Source: Verticillium longisporum (taxonomy: Eukaryota > Ascomycota > Sordariomycetes > Glomerellales > Plectosphaerellaceae). Taken from it: a stretch of 64,000 nt of DNA. Of the stretch, positions 1 through 11,011 are shown piece after piece (within the stretch, counting starts at the first letter, position 1; the number at the start of each line of letters is the position of its first letter). The stretch is from assembly GCA_019188255.1 (NCBI GenBank), contig JAETXT010000004.1:372001-436000 (forward strand), written 5' to 3'. The position numbers and the translations under genes are program-made. The notes under the pieces are model-generated. The model saw nothing but the letters and a program-made list of their open reading frames with translations. It was not told the DNA's origin and made no database searches.

Positions 1-3000
1 ATTTCCGATATTTTCTTAAAATATTTAATTACCTTAATAAAGCGGGAGAGATAATAGATATACTATTTCGACGAATAGTTATATAGAGTCGTACCCTCGT
101 TAGCGTATATTTAATTATAGACTTCCTATTAAATAAATTAAATAACCCTATAAAGGGGCTTAAAGATCTATAATGATTAGCTAATATAGCTAGAAGATTT
201 AGCGAATTTATAATAAAATAAGCGCCTTTATTAAATTTATAAATAATATATTTAATATTAAATCGTTTAATTATATATTTAATATCTAGTTAAGAGGCGA
301 GTTTACCGAAATAGTATTCGTATAGGGGGTTCCTAGCCTTAGTATTAAGAAGTTAGCGATTATAAGCCTAGGCTAGCTAAGGATTATATAAATATACTTT
401 ATCGAAACGAAAAGTAATATCTAATATTATAGCGATTAAACGGAATAGTTAGGATATCTAAGGATAAGTATAGGATTAAGTAAATAAGATAGGAATACGA
501 TAAGTTATAGGAATATCGATTATTAAAAGAAGTTAAGGATAGTGAGATCTAGGAGAGTTATAAGCGTAATAGAGAGAACCTTATAAGATAGGTATAATAA
601 ACTATTACCTATAAATCGGTAATAGGGACTATTCTATATTACTACTTACTTCTAGGCTACCGCTAATATTATTATTATTATAACTTCCGCGATATATCTA
701 ACCTAGCTCTATATTATAGCTATATAGAGGAATAAGGCCTAAGAAGTAATACGTCGAAGTACTAAGATACGTTAGCGAAGGCATTATAAGTTCTAAGGAC
801 TAGACCTCTAAGAGGGGAGGCAATATAAGAATTAGACGTTAGGAACCTAACCCCTATTTATATTATCGTAGATATTTTAGCGATAAGCTTTAATTTAAAG
901 GGAGAAGTCGAGACTATACTCGATAGCCTCGATAAGTTGAAGTTAATATAATAGCTTACTAATTATTCGCCGATCTAATTGCTTTCCCTAATCCAGGCCC
1001 TTAGCCCAATACCTTTATAATATTTAGCTTTATAAGTAGATAAAGCTATTACCTTTTATTTAGCTAAAACCTAGCTTATAAGGTTATTAATTCCTAAATA
1101 GAATATATATCTAGAGGTAGAAGTTATATCTTCTAATATATCGCTCTAGCTAGAATCGCTATACCCTATTATATTAAGGGATTTATTATAAGTATATATA
1201 AGACCTATATCCGGATATTTATTTAAATAAGCCTATATTCTATTTAAAGTAATAAAATACTCTTTAGAGGGGTTACTTATATATCTAGAATATCTATTTA
1301 CTAAATAAGTAATATCTAGTCTACTATATAAGGCTAAATATAATAAAGAGCCTATTTCCTATTAATATTAGAAGATTTCTAAATTTATAGCTTATAAGGA
1401 ATTTAGTATTAAAGCTATTTTTAATATACTAGGCATATCTATTACTTTTAAATTTAATTTATTATATTTCATAAGAATTTTCTTATAATATACCTTTTAG
1501 GATATATATAGAAGCTTTTCTTCTTTATTTATAGTTATTTTATTACCTAAAAAGGTATTAATAAGTCCTAAATCTTTAAGACTTAATATAGTTTAAAGTT
1601 TAGCTTATATAATAGATATTATTTTAGCTATTTTAGCTATTATAATTGTATCGTTAATATAATAGAGTAATATAGCCTTTAAAAGTAATATAAATACCCT
1701 TAAATTAGATTCTAATATATTAAAACCTAAGCTATTTAAAGCTTTAAGTAGATATTTATATTAAAGCTTAGGGGATTATTTTAACCTATATAAGGCTTTA
1801 TTTAGCTTATATATATAGTTTTCTAATATAGAGAAACTAGTAGGTTAAATAATATATATATCCTTATCTATATCTATATAGATAAACGTATTATTAATAT
1901 CTAATTATTTAAAATCCTAGCTTAGATTTAGACTTAATATAAAAGCTAATCTATAGCTTTTAAGTCTATAAATAGTATTAAAGGTCTCTAGGTAATCTAT
2001 ATTAATAATTTAGTTAAATCCCTAAACTACTTATCTAGCTTTATATTTTATTAGATTTTTATTTATATTATATTTTATTTTATAAACCTATCTACCCCCT
2101 AGTATATTAGCTTCTTTAAATAAAATACTTTTATTAATTAAAGACTAAATATTTTAATCTATTAATTACTAAAATTCTAAATTTATATCTTTATTCTAAT
2201 TATCTTTATTAAAGCTATTAATAGCTTAGCTATAAATAGTAAGTTCCTTTATATTATTTATAGTAAGGATATAGTTCTAGCCTAGGAAATTAAAGGAGTC
2301 CTTTAATAGTATATCCGATATATTTAGTAAATTAGCCGATTTTATATAAATATAATCTTTAAATTTCTAAATTTTAGGAAGCTCTATAATTATTTTTAGG
2401 TTTTTGTTATTAATTATATTACTAATAGTTATATTATTATTACCTTTAGTTAGAGGTAAAGCTATTATTTTATTTATTTCTAAATTAAATAATTTAAGGT
2501 TTTCTAAATTTAGAAAGTCCTTTTCTATTATTAAAGATATAGATATAGGAGTAATAAATTTATTTTCTAATATATATATATATCTAGTCTAGATAACCTT
2601 CCTAGATTAAGTATTATATATTTTATAGTTATAATCGTCTATACTTATTAAGATAGATTTACTTGCTCTTTCGTCTAGTTTCTTTATTAAAGGTTCTTTA
2701 TTTTTATAATAGGCTATAGAACCCTATATTTTTATATTATCGATATTAAGTATTTTATTTTCTTTTAATTTATAAGGTATTTTAAACCCTATAGAGCTAT
2801 TAGGAGTTCTATTATATATATATATAGTAGTATACGCTACGTCTCCTTATAGATATAAGGGTAATCCTAAATAGAAAATCAGGGACTTTATTTTATCTAT
2901 TATAGTCTTTATAGCTTATTCTATAAACCTTTATAGTTTATAAGTATATAGTAGTTTTATTATATATTTTACTCCTATAAACGTATTTTTAATACTTTTA

Positions 3001-3708
3001 TTTATAGATTCTTTATTATTATTAATATTAAATTCCTTTATTTTATAATTAAGCTTATTATTTTCTATTTCTTAGCGGAACCTATTAAGCTTATTAGAAA
3101 CGATTTCTTCTAATTTATTAAATAATAGGAATATCTAGATATATTTAATAAATTTATCTTTTATAAAGAGAATTTATTTTTTATTATTATAAATTATAGG
3201 GGCTATAGGACCTACTAGGTCTATATATAGATTCTCTAGGTATATATATTCTTTATATTTATTAGGGGATATCTTATTTATTATATTAATGAATTTGCCC
3301 CTTTTATAGGCTTTATAATTTTCTATTTTATATATAGCTATAATATCTATAGGCCTCTTATATATAGATTTTAGGGCTTTTATATTATAGTATATAAATC
3401 GGGTATATAAAGTATAAGCCTCTTCTAAAGATATTATAGTATTAGATTTAAGTCTATTATTAGTCCTTATTTTATATATATTATTATAGAGGATATTCTA
3501 CTTTAATTTATAATTATTCTTAAACCTATTATATTTATTCTTTTAAAGATTATCGAATATAGCTCGAAATCTAGACTTATTAATAGATTTTATATTATAT
3601 TTAAGAATTAAAGTAGAAATTTAATTTAGATTATTTTTAAGAAGTACTATCGTTATATATATATCTTTATAATATAGATTTATTTAATTATTTCCTCTAA
3701 TATATAAA
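1..3708. repeat. RIP-saturated AT-rich block, left half
   Basis: The sequence is about three quarters A+T and almost lacks the dinucleotides CpA and TpG, while TpA is everywhere. That is the end state of repeat-induced point mutation, the fungal process that converts CpA to TpA in duplicated DNA. No intact gene is present. Between about 1000 and 3560 the minus strand still carries the outline of a Ty1/copia pol gene, annotated separately. From 1 to about 950 I see only degraded sequence that I cannot assign. The single longer plus-strand open frame here (2404-2592) is low-complexity and antisense to the copia relic, so it is not a gene. Confidence 0.9.
1000..3560 (-). mobile_element. Ty1/copia retrotransposon pol relic (RIP-degraded)
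   Basis: Read on the minus strand and passing through TAG/TAA codons, the order of copia pol domains is clear. A gag-pre-integrase segment lies near 3300-3430 (TRFIYYNIKALKS, then YKAYKRGKF, where the zinc-site cysteines have become tyrosines). The integrase core is at about 2790-3300 and ends in IYNRTPNSSIGFK. Reverse transcriptase is at about 1640-2110, with RLVARGF, QLDINNTF and a YxDD-box relative reading YINDT. The RNase H segment, near 1010-1180, ends in ALSTYKAKYY. Most in-frame stops are TAG or TAA where glutamine or tryptophan is expected, as RIP would produce. No LTRs were recognised. The element is dead. Confidence 0.8.
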
Positions 3709-3710
3709 TA

Positions 3711-3756
3711 ACGTAATCCACAAGCGAGTGGTTCACCCAAGCGAGTGGTTCACTTC
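3711..3756 (+). repeat. Left terminal inverted repeat of the pogo-like element
   Basis: These 46 bp match the reverse complement of 5525-5570 with one mismatch (position 30, A against T). Inside the repeat the 13-mer GCGAGTGGTTCAC occurs twice, starting at 3724 and 3741, a 17-bp spacing that probably represents two transposase-binding sites. Confidence 0.9.
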
Positions 3757-3808
3757 GCCCGGGCCCACGACCTACACCTGAATTCTACAGATTCCACCTC
3801 CGCCCGCG

Positions 3809-5463
3809 ATGGAGACTCTTTCAAAAGAAGGTCAATTATTCCTTGCTATCCAAGCTATGGACAATGACCCGAACCTAAGCGCCCGGAGTGCTGCGAGGAT
3901 CTACACCGTCCCCTTAACGACGCTCCTCCGACGCCAGAAGGGCAAACCCTCCCGACGCGAAAGCCCGCCCAATTCTGCCAAATTAACAGTACTAGAAGAG
4001 AAAACTATTGTCGAATATATCCTTGACCTAGATGCGCGATCTTACCCTCCCCGGTTGGGTGAGGTCGGAGATATGGCGAATCGCCTGCTTGCCGACCGTG
4101 ACGCGCCACGCGTCGGGAAGAACTGGGCCGCAAACTTCGTCAAACGGCAACCAGAGCTCCGGACGCGTTTCTTTCGCAAGTACGACTACAAGAGGGCCCA
4201 ATGCGAAGATCCGGACGCGATAAACGCGTGGTTCCGCCTCGTGCATAACATGATCGCCAAGTACGGCATCCAAGAGGCTGACATGTACAACTTTGACGAG
4301 ACCGGCTTCCAGATGGGCGTTATCGCCAACGGAATGGTCGTGACCAGTTCGGAAAGACGGTCCAATGTGAAGATGAGGCAGCCAGGCAACCGGGAATGGG
4401 TTACGGTGATCCAGGGCGTTGGCGCGTTGGGTTTCTCCGTCCCGCCGTTCATCGTGGTTTCGGGCAAGTACCACCTCTCGAGCTGGTACCAGGACGACGC
4501 GATTTCTCGCGACTGGAGAATCGCAACATCTCCAAACGGCTGGACGACGAATGATATTGGTCTGGAATGGATTCGGCATTTTGACAGGCATACAAAGTCC
4601 CGTACTTCGGGCGGTTATCGCCTACTGATCCTGGATGGCCACGAAAGTCACCACTCGGTCGACTTCGAACTCTACTGCAAGGAGAACAACATCATCACAC
4701 TCTGTATGCCTCCTCATTCGTCACATCTACTCCAGCCTCTCGATGTTGGGTGTTTTGGCCCACTAAAGAAAGCATACGGTCGGCAAATCGAGGATAGGAT
4801 GAGGGCGGGTACAACGCACATCAGCAAAGAGGACTTCTTCCCGGCGTTTTCGGCTGCATTTCAGCAAGCAATGACAGAAAAAACATCCAGGGAGGCTTTC
4901 GAGGAGCGGGGCTTGTCCCCCATAACCCGGAAACAGTCCTGTCAAAGCTGGATGTGAGGTTGAGGACGACGACGCCTCCGGGGACGTCCCACGGGGAGCG
5001 TGATTCTTGGGTCTCTAAGACGCCCACTAACCTGCTCGAGGCAGGTTCCCAGACTGACTTCATCAAAGGGCGAATCTCACGCCACCAGGGAAGCTCCCCA
5101 ACGTCAATTTTAGATGCTGTTGACTATCTTGCGAAGGGGACGCGGGGTGTTATGCACCAGATCGCTCTTTTGAAGTCAGAGGTTATGATCCTTCGAGAGG
5201 AAAATGCTACACTAAGCCGACGCCGGAGGGCCAAAAAGCTACGTCTCCGGGAAGGAGGAAGCATGGCTGTAGGCGAGGGACAGGACAAGATTGCTCAGAA
5301 GGAAGTAGATATCCAGATAAAAGAGGAAACGCTGCAGAACCCGGGTCCCGCGTCGTGGTCCCAGCCGAAGAAACGATGCTGTAGCGTATGCGGGAAGACC
5401 GGCCACAACGCGAGAACTTGTCAGGTAGCTATCTCATCGTCTGCAAAAGACGAGGAGGAGTGA
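3809..5463 (+). pseudogene. pogo/Fot1-like transposase, one-base frameshift
   Basis: The first frame runs 382 codons from the ATG at 3809. It shows an N-terminal helix-turn-helix (about 10-50), a CENP-B-type second DNA-binding domain (about 60-130) and a DDE-superfamily catalytic core with D163 (NFDETGF), D276 (LILDGHESH) and D312 (QPLDVG), the DDD triad of pogo transposases. After about residue 367 the conserved sequence moves to the next frame and continues to a stop at 5463. One extra base in the G run 4908-4911 would give a 551-residue protein, the usual Fot1/Pot2 size. The C-terminal part has a charged probable coiled-coil stretch and a zinc knuckle (C-x2-C-x4-H-x4-C) just before the end. 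The frameshift is either real inactivation or a consensus error. Confidence 0.88.
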
Positions 5464-5524
5464 TTTTAATTGATTTACGGCGTTTGGGTTGAGGTTTTCC
5501 TCGGAATGTTTGTCGGGTCGGGGT

Positions 5525-5570
5525 GAAGTGAACCACTCGCATGGGTGAACCACTCGCTTGTGGATTACGT
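5525..5570 (-). repeat. Right terminal inverted repeat of the pogo-like element
   Basis: Reverse complement of 3711-3756 with one mismatch. It carries the same doubled 13-mer in inverted orientation and is followed at once by the TA target duplication. Confidence 0.9.
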
Positions 5571-5572
5571 TA

Positions 5573-8500
5573 CTTAAAAACGAGAAAAGGTATTAAAATA
5601 AAAAGTATATTAATAGAAAGAGGATCTTCTAATAATTCTTATATCTAAAGGGGAACTTTATAAATAAAGAGATAATAATATAAGAAGCTATTAAAGTATA
5701 AGTAAAAATATAATTAAAAATTAAATTAATAATTACGATTATTTAATAAAAAGAGGAGCTATCGATATAAAAAGTATATTAAAAAATAGAGAATCTTCTA
5801 AAAATTAAGGATAAATTAATAGAAGTTAAAATAATTTAGTATATAATAATTAAGAAGAAATTAGAATTATTAAATAATTAAAGAATTATTATCTTAATCG
5901 TTTATAATTCGATTTCGAAATAGATCGGAAATCTAAGCTTATAACCTATTAATATATATTATAATCGATACAGGAAGTATTAAGTAATAACCGAAAATAT
6001 AATTTAGTTATAGAATAAAGAGATAATAATAGATAAAAGGAAAGGAGAAATAAAAGTAGCTATATCTCTAGAAGGAGACGTCGGGTCGAGGAATAGATTA
6101 AAGATTCTTATAGCCCTTAACGAGAGCTATAAAATAATATATTTTTCGTTTAGATTAAAGGTAAGAAAGTATAAAAGTAATTAAGAAGAAAGTTATAATT
6201 AATTAAGAGAAGTACTTAAATTAATCCTAATAGAAGTAAGGCGTATCTTAGAAAATATCCGTTCTTAATAATTAAGAACGTATAAATTAGATAGGAATTA
6301 CTATATAAGGGGGATTTATAAATATAATTAGAATTAGATAATTATTAAGATCTAAAAACCTAAAAAATAGGTCTAAGGGGTGCCCTCTATATATAATAGA
6401 TTAACCCTTATAGATAAGGCGCTTAGACTACCCCTAGACTTATAGGGGAAGTAGAGTCGGATTTTAAGCTCTAGCTAATAGGGTATAAGAGAACTTAAAT
6501 GCTTATTACTATAGAACGGCTCTATAGAATATTATAAAGATTATACTATTCTATAGCTACGATTTTTCTCTATTTTATAATATATATATCGTTATAGTTT
6601 AGCTTTTATTTAAGCTATTAGAGTAATTATAAGACTCTAACCCTTATAACTCCTATAATTTCTATTATAGTCTTAGTAGTATAAGGCTATAGATTAATAG
6701 GTAATCCTATTACGATAATAATAATATAAATAGCTTCTAAAATACTATAATTAATATATTCTATAAAGCTATTCTAAGCTAAGGTATTAAGTATAAATAG
6801 ATAGAATAAAACGCCCTCCTTAATTAATATTATCTTAATAATAAAATTATCGAATTCGCTATTTCTATCGTAAATAATAGAGACGATAAATAGGCTAATA
6901 GAGGCCTTAAAATAATAAATAAACCTTTTAATATAGAAATAAGTCTCCTACTTAGTCTTAGTTTTTATAAAATAGATCTAATAGAAGCTATTATAGCGAT
7001 TAATAATATAGAAAATATAATAAAAGCTATCCTTAAGATTTAAGGGCTTATGATTAATAAGATCTATATAGACCTTATAGCTAAGGGCTAAGGATAGATA
7101 GGTAATAAAGTAATTTACGACCTTAATACTCTTAGCTAAGTAATAGGCCTCGTAATTAAAGTTATATACTTCTTAATAATCGAAGAGGATATTAATTTTT
7201 ATATAAATATCGATAATACGCTATTTTCTAATATAAAGAAAGTATTTGTATATAATATAGAAAGGAGTTACTTTCTTAAACTTTATTATAATAATAACTA
7301 TATTATAAATAATCTTAATAGGAAGGTTAATAAAAGTAAGAATTAATATTACTATAATACTATATTCCTAAATAATTCTCTCTAATTAAATAATATTAAT
7401 AGTATATATTATAGACTTAATATAGAAATCGTATTTAATCCCTAAACGATTAAGAAAGCTTAGCGATAATAAGTTCGTAGAGCTTCTAAGGAGATATCTA
7501 GTATTATAAATAATCTAATTAATAGCTTTAATAGGATTTATAAAGTCCTAGACTTAGAAGAATATACTCCTAATATTAAAGGGCTTAATAGCTTAATTAT
7601 TAGCTATATTAATCTTAAGAAGTAAAGTATTATTAATATATATTATAAATTAAACGAGGTTATTAAATATATTAATATTATTATTTAAATCGAGAATAAT
7701 TACATCTATCTTAATTATAAATCTTAATTATTAAAGAAGTATAATAAGATATTACTAAGTAAATAATAGAATCTTAATAAATAATATTAAAAGAGGTAAT
7801 AATAATTTACTTATTAATATTATTAGAAGAGCCTCGGTAAGAGGTATTATAATAATAAGCCTTAATAGCCTTAATAGCTTTATTATAGAACTCGCTAAAG
7901 TACTTTAATAATATATTCTTCTTAAAAAGGAAGTAAATAGAGGGAATATAATTAAATAGTTCCTTATTTTCCTTAAAATAATAAAAGTAAATAGAATATT
8001 TCTTATTAATAATAGAAATAATAATAAATATAGAATTACCCTTTTTCTAATTTCGATTATTAATATTCTATATAATAATTATAGAGTTAAAAGTAGATTC
8101 TTAATTATTAACTTTATAAATAATATTAATTATAATATTATATTAATTATAGACATAATATATTTCTCGAATAATATAGGATATTAATTATAAATATTAT
8201 TAAGGAATATATAAATAAATATAAGCGAATCGATATTATAAATCTCTAAAAAGTAATATTAAAGGGTTTAAATATAAGCTAAATAAATATAAAAGGTTAG
8301 AAAATTATTAATTTTAATTCTATAAAATTTATAAATAAAATCTATAATAATATTTAACAAGACTTTAAGAATTATTTAATAGATTATATCCTATAGCTTA
8401 TAAGGGTCTCGATCTCTTATATCTTAACCTCTACCTTTAAAGCGATCGAGGAGGGTAGGATTAATAATAATAGAAAGAGTACTTATTATTATTACCCTCT

Positions 8501-8885
8501 TCTTATATTATACCTCTAAAGTATTAAAGTTAATTAGGGGTAGGATTATCGAATAAAGAAATTAAAGATAGCGGTCTCGTTTAAGTAGATTAATAACGTT
8601 AAATTATTAAGAGCGGAGGTTCGATTTATTAATTAAGCGGTCGATATAGGTAAAGAGCTAAAGACGAGCTATCGTAGCTTAATATTATCGAGTAGTTTAG
8701 TAGGAATAACGTTTATCGTAAAGAAGTAATCTTACTTAAAATAGACGATAATAATATTATTAAATAGAGGAAATAAAGCTATTAATAATAATATAAAAAT
8801 CGTAATATTAATAATACTATATAATACGTAAAAGGGTATATAACCTATTAGAGGTTAAAGGGAGGAAAGGTATTATATTAGGAAG
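5573..8885. repeat. RIP-saturated AT-rich block, right half
   Basis: Composition is the same as in the left block: very AT-rich, CpA and TpG nearly absent, many TAG and TAA in all frames. I could not follow the copia relic across the transposon into this half. Two similar stretches near 5602 and 5777 (each beginning AAAAAGTATATTA and ending with a version of ATCTTCTAA) form a degenerate direct repeat. A minus-strand reading frame near 6790-7240 is annotated separately. The block ends sharply near 8885, where normal composition resumes. Confidence 0.85.
6790..7240 (-). pseudogene. RIP-degraded reading frame of unknown family
   Basis: On the minus strand a frame of roughly 150 codons can be followed with only TAG/TAA interruptions at plausible glutamine positions, which suggests a gene destroyed by C-to-T mutation. 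Readable stretches include YNFNYEAYYLAKSIKVVNYF, LINHKPLNLKDSFYYIF and FKASISLFIVSIIYDRN. I do not recognise the family. It does not look like reverse transcriptase, integrase or the pogo transposase next door. It may belong to another repeat or to a host gene caught in the island. Confidence 0.4.
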
Positions 8886-9287
8886 CTATTCTCTAGGGCA
8901 GGAGGGTGCCTAGAACTAAGCTATAGGAGGGAGGTGCCAGGGCATAGGCCACCTAGCATCAGGTGACCGCTAGAAGCCCCAGGCGAATACCACTAACAGA
9001 ACCAACATCGTCAAGACTGCGACTTATCCGGTTGACCACTTGACATTGGACATCAACAATGACTGTCCCTAGATGGCGTATAGCTCCACCCAGGCTTCCG
9101 GGCGGCCGACACTGAACGCAACCTCCGGTCGACTTTCATGCGGCACGTTCGCTAGGATGACATGATCCCTGACAGGCCGGTTCGGTCGAGTATACACCCA
9201 GGACGAGGTGCTTCAGCGTTATGCCAACCCCCGATTCAGTACTTGAAAAGCCGAGTAAGTCTATAAACTCGCCGTCATCCCCTAGCC
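8886..9287. other. Boundary segment, no gene seen
   Basis: Composition returns from RIP-degraded to normal. No convincing coding frame or RNA gene was found. Part of the missing N-terminus of the kinase-like relic that follows may lie here. Confidence 0.5.
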
Positions 9288-10150
9288 TTGCCCAACTTGA
9301 GCCTCGCAAGGTCTGATAATACACCGTATGTTGTAAAGCGTCTTCCGCGACCATTTTATAACAAGTTCCTACGCCCCTCAGCCGATCTGGCAATTTCAAA
9401 AAGGCTTCGGCTGCACATTGATTGCAACCCAGAGGAAAACGCACTCATCTACCCATACCTCAACGGCACGCTTCTCGACCTGGTCAGAGACGACTCAGGC
9501 CTCGCAAGCACGCCACGGGTCAAGATACTGCGTCACATCGCGGAGGCAATTCAGGAGTTTTCCGCCAAAGACTGGATTCACATCGGTGGGCTTCTATCCC
9601 TTGGCCTGCCTGCCCCCTCGAGGACCTTCTTACCGGGATGCGATAGATGTGAACCCCGACCACATCCTTGTCAATTGGACCTCGGACGCGCAGAATACCA
9701 AAACAGTCACGGACGCGGTCCTCGGCGACTTTGACGTCGCCCACAAGCTGCCGACGGCCGTTCGCGCCGGGCACCGCATGCCATAGGCAACGTCATGTGG
9801 CGGAGCCCGGAAGGGCAGACGGGCATGGGCGTCACCAAGGCGTCAGACATTTTTTCCTTCGGGCTCGTGGTGAGTACAACGTCAGCCGTCCGATTTATTT
9901 GCTGCCAAAGGTTTGGCCATAGTGTATATACGCCCTTGGGAGTGGTGACCTTCTCCCGAATGATTATGAAGCGCTCGAAGCGGCGGGTATCACGCCGGAA
10001 CATGAGATCCTCGCCCGACACTTTGCCTACTTCGGTCCCGCTCCGCCAGGGCTCTTGGAGCAGGTTGGTGACGAGACCTCGTGTGAAGCTCTGAAAAGAG
10101 CGTCGACGATCGCGGAGATGTCATGGAGAGATCAGCCCAGCCTGAGTTGA
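9288..10150 (+). pseudogene. Protein-kinase-like gene relic with two introns
   Basis: Three exons of a fungal kinase-like protein can be pieced together. Exon A (9288-9585) contains VVKRLPRPFYNKF (the lysine of the ATP site), CNPEENALIYPYL and KDWIHI. An intron at 9586-9646 leads to DVNPDHILVNW, the position of the catalytic loop, and to LGDFDVAHKL, a DFG-like metal site reading DFD. A one-base frame change follows near 9750-9760. The next segment carries IGNVMWRSPEGQ and DIFSFGLV, then an intron at 9870-9922 and a last exon to the stop at 10150 (CIYALGSGDLL, ARHFAYFGPAP). There is no start codon and the first kinase subdomains are missing. The usual HRD arginine is absent (HIDVNPDH). Intact splice signals suggest recent decay or a consensus error, but the missing N-terminus argues for a relic. 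Confidence 0.65.
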
Positions 10151-11011
10151 GTATCGGGGGAATGAGAGTCCGCACGCTCCAGTCCCTGTACTCTCACAAC
10201 ACCCCTTCCTCCTCGGGCCATACGCCCAGCACCTAACCATCATTCTCCCCGAACGGATGCGCCGGGATTTGCTCGATTGCCAACCCCGCCGCAGGGTCCG
10301 GGTTCGTCATGCAAGAAATCATGTCCTTCCCGCGCGGACCCGATTCGATCATCTCTTGTTACCATGCAGTACTGAATTTTGACGTGAACGTGTAGAACAG
10401 TCCAAGGATTCAGCTCGAGCGGCATCGAGAGGCCTCCAGCCTCTTCAAACTGCGAAGTCACCTGCATCATTGTTAGGTGGCCCTGCGGAGCTGCTAAGCA
10501 GGGTGATCGGTCAGGGCCTGAGGGTACGAGAATGTGTATATAAGGAGCTGCGGAAGGCCAGAATTCAGACGGATTCCGACCCCCAACATATATACTTATT
10601 GCCTGCGTACCTCGTGGAAGACGTCCTCACCCTGCTCCACATCAAGCACTGACGATACTGTCAACGTGGAAGATGCCAACGTGGATGCCCTAGCGGCCTA
10701 AGCTTTCGCGCATAATAGCTCATACAAATACTGTTCTCGCGTCCATGCCACCTGTACCCTATGTGTTTCCCATCTTTGAGAAAAAGAAGAACTTCCATTA
10801 TACCGACTCCCATAACCTGCTCCAGCATGCAAGAAGAGAAACTCTTCACCATCAAGGCTTATCCCATACCTGCCACTTCTGACAATACCCACTCTGTTTG
10901 AGAACAACTGACATTGAGTCATTTATATTATCGGACTTCTCCAGCCCGTAAGGAGTTACTCGGCCCTACTCGAGCAAGAGTTGTATACATATCATATCTC
11001 ATTTCCAAACG
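10151..11011. other. Intergenic, no gene seen
   Basis: Short open frames occur on both strands (for example 10240-10470 minus and 10470-10652 plus), but none shows a recognisable motif or splice structure. It lies between the 3' ends of the kinase-like relic and the Zn2Cys6 gene and probably holds their 3' untranslated regions. Confidence 0.5.

Larger units (their letters stand above)
3711..5570 (+). mobile_element. pogo/Fot1-like DNA transposon, nested and not RIP-mutated
   Basis: This 1,860-bp element is bounded by 46-bp terminal inverted repeats with one mismatch and flanked by a TA duplication (3709-3710 and 5571-5572). Both traits are typical of the Tc1-mariner/pogo superfamily, to which fungal Fot1 and Pot2 belong. 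It encodes one transposase, interrupted by a single-base frameshift. Its base composition is balanced and CpA/TpG are abundant, in sharp contrast to the DNA on both sides. It therefore arrived after the surrounding block had been mutated, or has stayed single-copy enough to avoid RIP. The insertion point lies just upstream of the copia gag-pre-integrase segment. Confidence 0.92.

Noticed and set aside
2404..2592. 62-codon plus-strand open frame in the AT-rich block
   Set aside because: Low-complexity Ile/Leu-rich translation, antisense to the copia integrase/RT relic. It is a by-product of AT richness.
4028..4591. 187-codon minus-strand frame within the transposon
   Set aside because: Antisense shadow of the transposase catalytic region with no motif.
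5573..8885. Idea that the island is a Starship-type giant mobile element with a tyrosine-recombinase captain
   Set aside because: No recognisable captain motif or flanking element ends could be read. The surviving frame at 6790-7240 does not let me claim it.
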